A stretch of 64,000 nucleotides of DNA from Pseudopedobacter sp965218985. Its GTDB lineage: Bacteria; Bacteroidota; Bacteroidia; Sphingobacteriales; Sphingobacteriaceae. Below the pieces are notes generated by a model. The model was not told where the DNA came from. It did no database searches and saw only the letters and a program-made list of their open reading frames with translations. The stretch spans positions 2,418,001 through 2,482,000 of the forward strand of contig CBDCMP010000007.1 of NCBI GenBank assembly GCA_965218985.1, given 5' to 3'. Positions 24,338 to 32,800 of the stretch are shown piece by piece; position 1 is the stretch's first letter; each line of letters starts with the position of its first letter. The position numbers and the translations under genes were made by a program.

Positions 24338-24820
24338 ATGCCTATTAAAAGAAACTCTAATATCCAGGAACTCTCTAGAGACCATCACTTCGGCCTGCTT
24401 TTTTGTTGGAAAATTAAGGAAGGGGTCAAGAAGAATGTCTCTTCAGAACGGATCATCAATTACATCCAGTTTTTCTGGGAAGGACATTTGAAAACTCATT
24501 TCTTTGAAGAGGAGCAACAGCTGTTTCAAAGGGTGAGAGACCCTTTGTGCGAAAAGGCCATGGAAGAACACTTGCTCATCAAAGAAAAAATGGAACATTT
24601 AACTGTAGCAAATGCGCAGCACCATTTTCTAGAATTGACAGAACTCATCAATGGTCATATTCGATTTGAGGAGCGGGTTTTATTCCCTCATTTGGAATTG
24701 ATATTGTCTGAAGAGGCTTTAAAAGAAATAGGGACCTATTTGACGGAAGCTCATCATCTGTCTTTTAAGGATGATTACAAGGACGAGTTTTGGGTGGATA
24801 AAAATAAACATATGGAATGA
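24338..24820 (+). CDS. hemerythrin-domain protein
   Basis: A 160-residue four-helix protein with the hemerythrin ligand pattern: 'SRDHHFGLLFCW' (helix 1 His), 'HLKTHFFEEEQQLF' (HxxxH...E), 'EEHLLIKEKM' and 'HIRFEERVLFPHLE' (HxxxE...H). Hemerythrins hold a non-haem di-iron centre that binds O2 or reacts with NO. In this block it probably complements the globins in NO or oxygen handling, or donates iron for Fe-S repair in the manner of the YtfE group, though no YtfE N-terminal domain is present. Confidence 0.8.
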   Translation: MPIKRNSNIQELSRDHHFGLLFCWKIKEGVKKNVSSERIINYIQFFWEGHLKTHFFEEEQQLFQRVRDPLCEKAMEEHLLIKEKMEHLTVANAQHHFLELTELINGHIRFEERVLFPHLELILSEEALKEIGTYLTEAHHLSFKDDYKDEFWVDKNKHME

Positions 24821-24821
24821 A

Positions 24822-25167
24822 ATGCCAGCCATTCCTCCAATTGAAATAACCATCATTTATGAGGGCACCATTCATGTCATTCGTGTTAGACCAAACGAAT
24901 ACCGGAATCTGATGATGCTCATTTATGACCGCATCAGCACCGGAGAATTTCAGCACCGGAGAATTTGGGGAGTGTTTAGGCATGGGAAAGTGCGCCACTT
25001 GTTTAGTGGAAGTGCTGGAGAGCAGGCAGGCCTATCATACTTTTGAAAGAAATGAGACAAGTACCCTTTCTAAACACGGTATAAACAATCCAAATGTGCG
25101 TTTGTCCTGTCAGCTATTGATTGATGAACAATTAGACGGATTAAAAATCAACGTTATAACTAAATAA
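24822..25167 (+). pseudogene. [2Fe-2S] ferredoxin, frame broken by a 16-bp tandem duplication
   Basis: The frame from ATG 24822 reads 'MPAIPPIEITIIYEGTI' and 'YRNLMMLIYDRISTGEF', then enters the wrong frame at a duplicated 16-mer. Removing one copy restores a 109-residue ferredoxin with 'GEFGECLGMGKCATCLVEV' and 'LSCQLL', giving cysteines 46, 52, 55 and 91 (C-x5-C-x2-C-xn-C), the plant-type [2Fe-2S] pattern. The downstream part also has its own ATG in frame at 24925, so a truncated product containing all four cysteines might still be made. It follows the hemerythrin gene and would serve as an electron carrier for this block. Confidence 0.85.
24935..24966. repeat. perfect 16-bp tandem duplication
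   Basis: CAGCACCGGAGAATTT occurs twice head to tail (24935-24950 and 24951-24966) inside the ferredoxin gene. Sixteen is not a multiple of three, so it shifts the frame. Loss of one copy by slippage or recombination would restore the gene. Confidence 0.95.
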
Positions 25168-25174
25168 GCAATAA

Positions 25175-25471
25175 ATGATTTTAGAAGAAGTATCAGCTCA
25201 ATTAGAAACCGCAGTGAATCCGGTAATCAAAATCCTTAAAAAAGGCGAAGGTTTTAAAGTCATTGTAATAGGCTTAAAAAAAGGCATAGTTTTAAAGGAA
25301 CACCAAACTCTTATCCCCGCTAAACTGCTGGTGATAAAAGGCAGGGTGATTTATAGGGAAGCAAACCGAGAAATTAAATTAAAGCAATTTGAAGATTTAG
25401 ATATTCCGGTGTATGTGAAACATGCTGTGGAGGCGGAAGAGAATAGCATTTGCTTGCTGATGCAAGGTTAA
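25175..25471 (+). CDS. small cupin-like protein
   Basis: A 98-residue single-domain beta-barrel protein: 'FKVIVIGLKKGIVLKEHQT', 'LIPAKLLVIKGRVIYREAN', 'LDIPVYVKHAVEAEEN'. The pattern fits a small cupin, with few metal-binding histidines (two in the usual positions). It ends the plus-strand block. A short GGGAT/ATCCC hairpin with a few T residues follows its stop and may end transcription. Confidence 0.6.
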   Translation: MILEEVSAQLETAVNPVIKILKKGEGFKVIVIGLKKGIVLKEHQTLIPAKLLVIKGRVIYREANREIKLKQFEDLDIPVYVKHAVEAEENSICLLMQG

Positions 25472-25538
25472 AGGGATAGAAGATCCCATTTTGATGCCTT
25501 ACCGTCAAGTCAAAGTATCGCCAATAATTTTAATGACA

Positions 25539-25979
25539 TTATTTGTCAGGTGCTTTACCGACACATTTTTTTAAATATTGCTGCAGCACCAATGCATGAT
25601 TATGCATCCTATCATGTGCGGCATATAATAGCGTGATGGGACGTTTGTTTAAAATTTCAATCAAATGGTTAACAGTATTGTTAGACTGTAGTTCTTTACG
25701 GTAATCTTTTTGAAACTGTAGCCAGTTTTCCGGCTTGTGGCCAAACCATTTACGCAATTCGGGGGATGGAGCTACCTCTTTCATCCATTCATCAAAATGT
25801 ACTTCGCTTTTTTTTAATCCTCTGGGCCATAAACGGTCTACAAAAATCCTATATCCATCCATTGCTGAAGGGTTTTCATAAATTCTTTTGATATCAATCT
25901 TAAAGTCAGTGTTCTTAATAAGAGTCATTTGGTATAACATTTGGTGTTCATCCTGATCACTCCATTCTCCCCCGTTCAT
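25539..25979 (-). CDS. DUF488 family protein
   Basis: A protein of up to 146 residues of the YeaO-like DUF488 family, recognised by 'IKRIYENPSAMDGYRIFVD', 'RLWPRGLKKSEVHFDEWMK', 'SPELRKWFGH' and 'PITLLYAAHDRMHNHALVL'. The first 17 residues ('MNGGEWSDQDEHQMLYQ') are atypical, so translation may start at 25928 instead. The biochemical function of the family is unknown; members often sit near globin or nitrite-related genes. It is convergent with the oxidase block. Confidence 0.8.
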   Translation of the reverse strand: MNGGEWSDQDEHQMLYQMTLIKNTDFKIDIKRIYENPSAMDGYRIFVDRLWPRGLKKSEVHFDEWMKEVAPSPELRKWFGHKPENWLQFQKDYRKELQSNNTVNHLIEILNKRPITLLYAAHDRMHNHALVLQQYLKKCVGKAPDK

Positions 25980-26015
25980 CTTCTTCTTAATTCCGCTTCT
26001 TTATGGTACAGCTCT

Positions 26016-26231
26016 TTAAATCTTTTTTGCCGAAGCATAGAGTTTCTTGCCGACTGGGGTGAGAATGAGCTTTTTGTTCCTTCGGTAAAAAACTAATGTG
26101 TCCACCTGCAATTCAGCCTCCTTCAATTGATAGCTAGGTGCACTTTGAGAAAGATGGAGAACATCCATAGCCCTGGTGATGCCTCCCTCTTCTACAATAG
26201 CTTTAATTAACCGTAAATACCGAATCTCCAT
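26016..26231 (-). pseudogene. LysR-type regulator, N-terminal fragment
   Basis: A 71-codon frame starts 'MEIRYLRLIKAIVEEGGIT', continues 'RAMDVLHLSQSAPSYQLKE' and ends at 'LYASAKKI' plus a few residues. This is the winged HTH of a LysR-family regulator, resembling MetR, and it stops before the linker helix and the whole effector domain (about 230 residues missing). It lies 19 bp downstream of metY on the same strand. A relation to methionine control is suggestive, but the fragment is probably non-functional. Confidence 0.75.
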
Positions 26232-26250
26232 ATTGAATGGTGCTATTAAA

Positions 26251-27558
26251 TTAAGCTGACAATTTGGAGAATGCCTGCTCCAGATCAGCCTTGATATCAT
26301 CAATGTGTTCTATCCCCACAGATACCCTTAACAAGGAAGGAGTGACACCCGCAGAAAACTGTTCTTCCTCACTTAACTGCTGATGAGTAGTGGCCGATGG
26401 CTGAATAATCAAGGTTTTGGTGTCGCCCACATTTGCCAGGTGGCTGATGAGCTTTAAGCTATCTACAAATTTAATGGCATTTTCTTTTGCACCTTTCAGC
26501 TCAAAGGAGAGTACGGCACCAAAACCATTCCTCAAATATTTTTTTGCTTTCTGATGATGTGGACTACTTTCCAGGCCAGGATAATTCACTTTTTTAACCT
26601 GAGGATGATTTTCGAGCCATTTAGCCAGTTCCAGTGCATTGTCCACATGGCGTTGCACCCTGAGAGATAGTGTTTCTATACCCTGTAGCAACAAAAAGGA
26701 ATTGAACGGCGAGATGGCTGGTCCGAAATCTCTTAACCCCTCCACTCTAGCTCTGATGATGAACTGAATATTCCCGAATGGTCCTTTTTCACCAAAAACA
26801 TCGTTAAAGATCAAACCGTGGTAACCCTCAGAAGGATCAGTGAATTGAGGGAATTTGCCGTTTCCCCAATTATAACTTCCGCTATCCACAATTACCCCTC
26901 CAATGCTGTTTCCATGACCTCCAATCCATTTTGTGGCTGACTCTACAATGATATGAGCACCATGTTCAAAAGGACGGAAAAGGTATCCTGCGGCCCCAAA
27001 AGTGTTATCCACGATAAGTGGAAGATTATGTGATTTTGCTATCGCGGCAATCTTGTCAAAATCCGGAATGCTGAAATCGGGATTGCCAATACTTTCTACA
27101 TAAACGGCTTTGGTTTGAGCATTGATTTGTTTTTCGATACTCTCAGGATCGTCACCTTTAGCGAAACGGACTTCAATGCCCAATCTTTTAAAGGAAACCT
27201 TGAACTGATTGTAGGAACCTCCATATAAAAATGAACTGGAAACAAAGTTATCCCCCGATTGCAGGATGTTGCTTAATGCGATAAACTGTGCCGCTTGCCC
27301 AGAGGCCACAGCCAGTGCAGCCACCCCTCCTTCTAATGCCGCGATCCGTTTTTCAAACACATCTGTCGTGGGATTCATGATCCTGGTATAGATATTCCCG
27401 AACTCTTTGAGGGCAAATAAGTTTGCTCCATGTTCCGAATTATTGAACACAAATGAGGTGGTTTGATAAATTGGCACTGCCCGTGAACCGGTTGCGGGAT
27501 CTGCCACTTGTCCTGCATGAATTTGCAAGGTCTCGAATTTCTGAGTTGCTGTTGACAT
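26251..27558 (-). CDS. metY: O-acetylhomoserine sulfhydrylase
   Basis: A 435-residue PLP enzyme of the Cys/Met metabolism family that makes homocysteine from O-acetylhomoserine and sulfide. Landmarks are 'ATGSRAVPIYQTTSFVF', 'YTRIMNPTTDVFEKRIAAL', and the PLP lysine Lys210 in 'ESATKWIGGHGNSIGG', with length and insertion pattern typical of MetY rather than MetB or MetC. The ATG at 27558 fits the family start 'MSTATQKFETLQIH'; the open frame reaches 27603 without support. It links the sulfide handled by the left-hand genes to methionine synthesis. Confidence 0.92.
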   Translation of the reverse strand: MSTATQKFETLQIHAGQVADPATGSRAVPIYQTTSFVFNNSEHGANLFALKEFGNIYTRIMNPTTDVFEKRIAALEGGVAALAVASGQAAQFIALSNILQSGDNFVSSSFLYGGSYNQFKVSFKRLGIEVRFAKGDDPESIEKQINAQTKAVYVESIGNPDFSIPDFDKIAAIAKSHNLPLIVDNTFGAAGYLFRPFEHGAHIIVESATKWIGGHGNSIGGVIVDSGSYNWGNGKFPQFTDPSEGYHGLIFNDVFGEKGPFGNIQFIIRARVEGLRDFGPAISPFNSFLLLQGIETLSLRVQRHVDNALELAKWLENHPQVKKVNYPGLESSPHHQKAKKYLRNGFGAVLSFELKGAKENAIKFVDSLKLISHLANVGDTKTLIIQPSATTHQQLSEEEQFSAGVTPSLLRVSVGIEHIDDIKADLEQAFSKLSA

Positions 27559-27603
27559 TTTTTTACTTTTGAAAGAATAAATAAGATTAAATTGATGATG
27601 CAA

Positions 27604-27921
27604 GTTAACTTTTGGATAAAGAAAATCCTGATAATTTGAATGAAAATATCACATAAATGATATCAAATTCACTAATGATGGTAAAGGACACTCCTAAATT
27701 CACAATTCATGATATAGAAAACAATAAAATAAAAGGCCTTTAAAAAAAGAGGATGTTAAATCAGCTTTTAAAGCTTACCATTATTATAGCTGTAACGGCA
27801 TAGCTGCATGAGATTATGTTGGGTCTGCCAAATCATCGGGGACAAGAAATATGGTTCCGTGAGGGTTCATTGCCGGCCTTCCAAAACCGCCGTATCGGGT
27901 GATCAGACGAATAAAATAAGT
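27604..27921. other. intergenic region with one GC-richer unexplained segment
   Basis: Most of this stretch is AT-rich. From about 27790 to 27910 the composition changes to a GC-richer segment that is partly open on both strands. On the minus strand it reads 'RYGGFGRPAMNPHGTIFLV' then 'PDDLADPT' and a stop; on the plus strand 'MRLCWVCQIIGDKKYGSVR'. Neither resembles a family I know. It may be an interspersed repeat or a gene fragment. No tRNA or riboswitch was recognised ahead of metY. Confidence 0.3.
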
Positions 27922-29370
27922 TTAATTGATAGGTTTACCTTCATAATTCATATTTACATAAGGAATAGTTCCTGTATCATCAATAACGTAATTCCATTTT
28001 TTTACATATTCTAAGCCTGGTTTAAATTCATCGTGAAGTTTTTTTAGAATTTTAAAAAGTTCCCTATCCAAGCTCTTCTGGACTTTTTCATAGTCTCTTT
28101 GACCGATAATATTGTTCATTTGATAGGGATCTTTTTTATTGTCAAATAACAACCAAGGTCCATTTAAATCTCGGACATAGGTATAGTCCTTCGTATAAAC
28201 ACCCCTATATTCCTTGCCTCCAACAGCTCTTCTCCATTGCCCAAAAGGTTGTACACATGAAATTAATGTAGCCTTGATTTTGTCCTTTTCAGTTCCTTTT
28301 AAAATTCCTGATAAATCTTTTCCTTCCACACTTTCTGGAACGGGCAACTGACTTAAACTTAAAAGTGTTGGCATAATATCCGGTGAGTTCAGCAACACAT
28401 TCGAACTTTGAGATTGCAAACCAAAAACTTTCGGATAGGAGAGCAAAAAAGGCACCTTGATGCTTTCATTATAAGGCTGTTGTTTATTTCTTTGACCATG
28501 TGCACCCATCAAATCACCATGATCGGCAGTGAAAACGAAAATTGTATTCTCAGAAATTCCAGAAGTTTGAATGGCATTCCAAATTTTCCCTATTCCAGCA
28601 TCAATAGCACTCATATGGCTATAATAACCCCTTATATCAAAATCTATTTTTTCTCTCACCGAATCAGGAACATTTGGATTGAGCAGGATTTTCTTATCAC
28701 GATATAAGGCCTTATATTTTTCAGGAGCACTTTGATAAGGGTCATGTGGTGGCCCTAATGAAACAAAAAGCATAAATGGTTTTGCAAAATGTGCATGTGC
28801 TTGAATATAGTTACTGGCATCATCACTTTGTGCCAAAGCATCATATCCATCCCAGGTCTCTTTAACCGGTGAATTTTCTATATAATAGTGAGATCGATTA
28901 TAGTCGTGTGTACACTCCAATGTTTTCCAATAATCAAATCCCTGATGTCTGTTTTCTGGTATAAAGTTCTCCCTGCCATGACCGTCAATATGCCATTTAC
29001 CAATAAAACCTGTATCGTAACCATGTTTTTTATAAACTTTTGCAATGGTGGTTAAACGGGTGTCTAACATGACATCATTCATAAAAACCCCACTTGTTGT
29101 TGGATACAAACCTGACATTAACTGAGCTCTGTAAGGGGTACATACCGACATTCCGGAAACTGCATTTTTTAAGTTTACACTTTGCGAAGCGATGCGATCA
29201 ATATTCGGTGTAATGACATCTTTATTGCCATTAAATCCTGTTGATTCTGCTCTCCATTGATCTACTATTATATAAACAATATTTGGAGCTTTTTTTTCCT
29301 GAGCTTCAGCATTTATGTAGAAAAGGAAAAACACACCTATGGAAAAGAAAGACTGTATGGATATTTTCAT
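27922..29370 (-). CDS. type I sulfatase
   Basis: A 482-residue secreted sulfatase of the alkaline-phosphatase superfamily, with a signal peptide (1-23, ending AEA). The formylglycine signature is CTPYR (Cys77 in 'GMSVCTPYRAQLMSG'), and metal and substrate residues are visible in 'IVYIIVDQWR', 'GFIGKWHIDGHG' and 'FTADHGDLMGAHGQRNKQ'. The last shows the DHGD metal pair typical of the family. It is divergent from the second sulfatase, sharing a 222-bp promoter region. The sulfated residue it acts on cannot be read from sequence alone. Confidence 0.92.
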   Translation of the reverse strand: MKISIQSFFSIGVFFLFYINAEAQEKKAPNIVYIIVDQWRAESTGFNGNKDVITPNIDRIASQSVNLKNAVSGMSVCTPYRAQLMSGLYPTTSGVFMNDVMLDTRLTTIAKVYKKHGYDTGFIGKWHIDGHGRENFIPENRHQGFDYWKTLECTHDYNRSHYYIENSPVKETWDGYDALAQSDDASNYIQAHAHFAKPFMLFVSLGPPHDPYQSAPEKYKALYRDKKILLNPNVPDSVREKIDFDIRGYYSHMSAIDAGIGKIWNAIQTSGISENTIFVFTADHGDLMGAHGQRNKQQPYNESIKVPFLLSYPKVFGLQSQSSNVLLNSPDIMPTLLSLSQLPVPESVEGKDLSGILKGTEKDKIKATLISCVQPFGQWRRAVGGKEYRGVYTKDYTYVRDLNGPWLLFDNKKDPYQMNNIIGQRDYEKVQKSLDRELFKILKKLHDEFKPGLEYVKKWNYVIDDTGTIPYVNMNYEGKPIN

Positions 29371-29415
29371 GGTTAAAAATTAGTCATCAAATTTAAAATT
29401 AAAGCAATGAATTCT

Positions 29416-29472
29416 TATCCTGCTCTATCCTGAAACATAATTGTTACTTAAAAATCCACCAAAGGCAGGATA
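29416..29472. promoter_or_regulatory. operator-like TATCCTG elements between divergent sulfatases
   Basis: TATCCTGC (29416-29423) and GCAGGATA (29465-29472) form a perfect 8-bp inverted pair 41 bp apart, with a third half-site CTATCCTGAA (29425-29434) beside the first. The same ten bases occur inverted before another sulfatase at 36369-36379. This recurrence at two sulfatase promoters suggests the binding site of a locus regulator, possibly the GntR protein at 42699. Confidence 0.45.
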
Positions 29473-29592
29473 GTGCATGACGTGAATGAAAAGGTTAAAA
29501 TTTAAATTGCCATCTATAACCAATTATCCTAATTTATCAATTTAAAATATTACTCATCTACATTTAGTGAGGTGATTTCTTTCTTAATTATT

Positions 29593-31017
29593 ATGAAGAA
29601 GAGCGAGATAACTCTAGTCAGTTTGTTTTTACCATTGCTAGTAACTGCTATATTTTTATCATTTAAACCAAAGGAGCCTGCTAAACCTAATATCATTTTC
29701 TTATTAGCTGATGATTTAAGATATAATGCTTTAGGTTGCATGGGTAATACCATTGTGGAAACACCAACTATTGATCGAATGGCTCAAAACGGAACTTTGT
29801 TCAGTAATGCTTATGTAACCACTCCTATTTGCTGCGTGAGCAGGGCCAGCATTTTTAGTGGACAGTTTTCGAACAGACATGGAATTAATGATTTTGTTGG
29901 AGATTTCACTGACTCTGCCCGGTCAAATAATTATCCTGAAGTCTTGAGGCGAAATGGATATTATACGGGATTTATTGGTAAGTACGGAGTAAGTTTGAAA
30001 TCTCATTCAGAAGAATTTGATTATTGGAGAGGTTTTGAGGGACAGGGTGTATACTTTTATAAAGATAAAGATGGGAAGCCTATTCACAATACCGATTTGC
30101 TCGCTAATCAGGCACTGGAATTTTTAAATATCAGGGATAAAACCAAACCTTTTTGTTTAAGTGTGAGCTTCAAGGCCCCACATGTGGAAGACGGAAATCC
30201 TATTCATAATGGCTATGTATATAGTCCGGCGTATGAGGATTATTATCAGAATGGTATCATTCCTTATTCAGCAAACTCAGACGACAAATTTTATCTGTCT
30301 TTCCCTCAAACTTTCAGAACTAGGGATGACGGAGCAACAAATGAGGCGAGGGTGAGGTGGGGACTTAGATTTTCCACTCCGGCTAAATATCAGGAATCAG
30401 TGAAATCCTATTACAGGCTAATTACCGGAATGGATGATGCGATTAAAAGAATTGTAGGAGAACTCAAGAAAAAAGGGCTTGAAAAAAATACCGTTATTAT
30501 CTTTTCGAGCGATAATGGTTATTCTTTGGGAGACCATGGTTTGGAAGGGAAATGGTATGGACAGGATGTATCACTTAAATCCGTAACCATAGTTTATGAT
30601 GGCAGAAAATTGCAGGATAAGCACAGTAACAGGGAGATGGTGTTGAATGTTGATATTGCACCCACTATTTTGGATTATGCAGGTGTTAAAGCAGCATCGG
30701 GCATGCAGGGCAAGAGTTTGATACCTTTGGTCGAGGGAAAGTTGATGGATTGGAGAAAAGAATTTTATTATAACCACTTAATGGATACCAGAAAGTCTAA
30801 AGTTTATATTCCAAAATCAGAAGGAATTGTTGGCTTAACCTACAAGTATGACCGATATTTTAAAGGAGATGATCCTGATGACTTTTTTTATGAAGAATTA
30901 TTTAATCCTAAAACAGATCCATTAGAGATATATAACCTAGCTAACAATCCTGAAATGGCACAGACCAAAGCAGAATTAATATCAAAGATGAAAGAGTTAA
31001 GAACGACGCTAAAGTAA
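29593..31017 (+). CDS. type I sulfatase with CCVSR signature
   Basis: A 474-residue sulfatase from the ATG at 29593 ('MKKSEITLVSLFLPLLVTA', a signal or anchor segment). The maturation motif reads 'TTPICCVSRASIFSG': Cys80-Cys-Val-Ser-Arg84. The canonical motif is C/S-x-P/A-x-R, so Val stands where Pro or Ala is usual; other Bacteroidota sulfatases have similar variants, so it may still be matured. Other landmarks are 'NIIFLLADDLRYNALGCMG', 'GFIGKYGV' and 'IIFSSDNGYSLGDHGLEGK'. It starts the plus-strand catabolic operon. Confidence 0.9.
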   Translation: MKKSEITLVSLFLPLLVTAIFLSFKPKEPAKPNIIFLLADDLRYNALGCMGNTIVETPTIDRMAQNGTLFSNAYVTTPICCVSRASIFSGQFSNRHGINDFVGDFTDSARSNNYPEVLRRNGYYTGFIGKYGVSLKSHSEEFDYWRGFEGQGVYFYKDKDGKPIHNTDLLANQALEFLNIRDKTKPFCLSVSFKAPHVEDGNPIHNGYVYSPAYEDYYQNGIIPYSANSDDKFYLSFPQTFRTRDDGATNEARVRWGLRFSTPAKYQESVKSYYRLITGMDDAIKRIVGELKKKGLEKNTVIIFSSDNGYSLGDHGLEGKWYGQDVSLKSVTIVYDGRKLQDKHSNREMVLNVDIAPTILDYAGVKAASGMQGKSLIPLVEGKLMDWRKEFYYNHLMDTRKSKVYIPKSEGIVGLTYKYDRYFKGDDPDDFFYEELFNPKTDPLEIYNLANNPEMAQTKAELISKMKELRTTLK

Positions 31018-31073
31018 ATTAAGCGAACAATAAGGATCATTTCTAAAAAGAAAAAATACTCGCATACATAAAA

Positions 31074-32780
31074 ATGGAGAAATTAAATTGGACGATATCA
31101 CTTACTTTATTTTGGATTTTCTTTACAGGATGTGCAGCTGCACAACAGGATAATAGACAGAAGAAACCTAATATCATCCTGTTTTTGGCAGACGATCTTG
31201 GTTATACCGATGTAGGAGTATTTGCAAAAAAAATAACAGGTGTCAATCAGGAAAAACAATTTTATGAAACACCAAGTATAGATAAGTTAGCTTCTGAAGG
31301 GATTTCATTTTCTCAGGCTTATGCCTGCCCTTTGTGTGCTCCAACAAGATCAAGCATCATCACCGGCAGATATGCTGCAAAGTTAGGTTTTATGACCGCA
31401 ACAGGTACAGGCGATGGAACTTTTTATGCTAAAGGTATAAAACCTCCTACCGGATTTAGTCCTTTTGATGAATATTGGGCCGACAGTATTTCTGTACAGC
31501 AAGCTTTAAGAAATGGTTATACCAATATCGCATTACCTTCAGGTCAGCCTGCAGATGAACGGAATGAAGTGACCATTGCGGAAGCTTTGAAGGGCTATAA
31601 TTCTGCCTTCCTGGGGAAATGGCATCTTGGCGGGCATGGTTCAGAGGGGTATCAGCCCAGAGATCAGGGATTTAAGGAAATTGCTTACTTTGATGCAGGT
31701 GGCTCACCTTATTATAACTGGAGGAATTTATGGAACAGCAAAAAGAACCCCTATCCCCTATCCAAACAAAAAACTTCAGCCAGGGGAAATGCCGGAGAAA
31801 AGACAGGCGAGGAATATCTTACAGATGATCTAACTGCCCAAGCCATTAAATTTATAGATGAACAAGCGAAGAGTGAAAATTCAAAGCCCTTCTTTTTAGA
31901 TTTTTGTGAGTTTGGTGTACATGCACCTATACAGGCCCCAAAAGATTTATCAGACTATTTCAATGAAAAATCTACCAAAGGATGGAATGGACATCACAAT
32001 CCGGTGTACGCAGCCATGATTAAAAAATTGGATGAATCAGTGGGTAAGGTCATGCAAAAATTAAAGGAAACTGGTTTGGATGACAATACCATTGTGGTAT
32101 TTATGTCTGATAATGGGGGGGTGACCTGGAATACCCATGATCCTTCTGATACTACTGCTACCACTTCAAATGCACCTTTGAAAGGGGGTAAAGCAATGGT
32201 TTATGAAGGTGGTATAAGAGTTCCGCTCATCGTTTGGCAAAAGAACCATATCACTTCAGGTAAATGGAGTGATGTTCCTGTGGATTGTAATGATATATTT
32301 CCTACACTAATGGATATGACATCAGCATCTTATGCTGAGGGTTTAATCGATGGAAAAAGTTTGAAACCCTTGTTCAGTGATCCAAAAAATAAATCAAAAA
32401 AATATACAAGAAATACATTTATCTGGCATTATCCTTTAAATGTAATTGTTAAAAATCCTGATGATAATTTACCGCTGACACCTCATTCGGCTATAAGAGA
32501 GGGTGATTACAAATTGATTTTTGATTGGTATGGCAGGCTAAAGCTCTATAATATTAAAAAGGATATCTCTGAAACCAAAAACTTAGCATTTATAAAACCA
32601 GAATTGACCAAAAAGCTTTTTGCTGATTTGATAGACTGGCTAGATACAAATGTCGATAAAAAATATCTGCCAACGCCAAACACTGCTTATCAACCATCAA
32701 AAGAACCTAGAAAAATCCCTTTTGTTGATTTGTACAGTGCTTATCAAAAAGGAGAAGATATCCTGAAAATAGCTCATTAA
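31074..32780 (+). CDS. type I sulfatase, lipoprotein
   Basis: A 568-residue sulfatase with a lipobox (FFTGC, Cys20) that would anchor it to a membrane, probably the outer membrane. The formylglycine motif is CAPTR (Cys88 in 'ACPLCAPTRSSIITGRYA'). 'IILFLADDLGYTDVGVF', 'LGKWHLGGHGSEGY' and 'VFMSDNGGVTW' supply the metal-binding and active-site residues. The C-terminal subdomain is long. It resembles arylsulfatase-A-type enzymes of glycan loci. It is followed 20 bp later by a frameshifted rhamnosidase gene. Confidence 0.92.
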   Translation: MEKLNWTISLTLFWIFFTGCAAAQQDNRQKKPNIILFLADDLGYTDVGVFAKKITGVNQEKQFYETPSIDKLASEGISFSQAYACPLCAPTRSSIITGRYAAKLGFMTATGTGDGTFYAKGIKPPTGFSPFDEYWADSISVQQALRNGYTNIALPSGQPADERNEVTIAEALKGYNSAFLGKWHLGGHGSEGYQPRDQGFKEIAYFDAGGSPYYNWRNLWNSKKNPYPLSKQKTSARGNAGEKTGEEYLTDDLTAQAIKFIDEQAKSENSKPFFLDFCEFGVHAPIQAPKDLSDYFNEKSTKGWNGHHNPVYAAMIKKLDESVGKVMQKLKETGLDDNTIVVFMSDNGGVTWNTHDPSDTTATTSNAPLKGGKAMVYEGGIRVPLIVWQKNHITSGKWSDVPVDCNDIFPTLMDMTSASYAEGLIDGKSLKPLFSDPKNKSKKYTRNTFIWHYPLNVIVKNPDDNLPLTPHSAIREGDYKLIFDWYGRLKLYNIKKDISETKNLAFIKPELTKKLFADLIDWLDTNVDKKYLPTPNTAYQPSKEPRKIPFVDLYSAYQKGEDILKIAH

Positions 32781-32800
32781 TAAATACCTGATTTCTTATA

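Noticed and set aside
24771..24821. Upstream start for the ferredoxin at 24771
   Set aside because: Those codons overlap the hemerythrin gene end; the ATG at 24822 gives the expected ferredoxin N-terminus.
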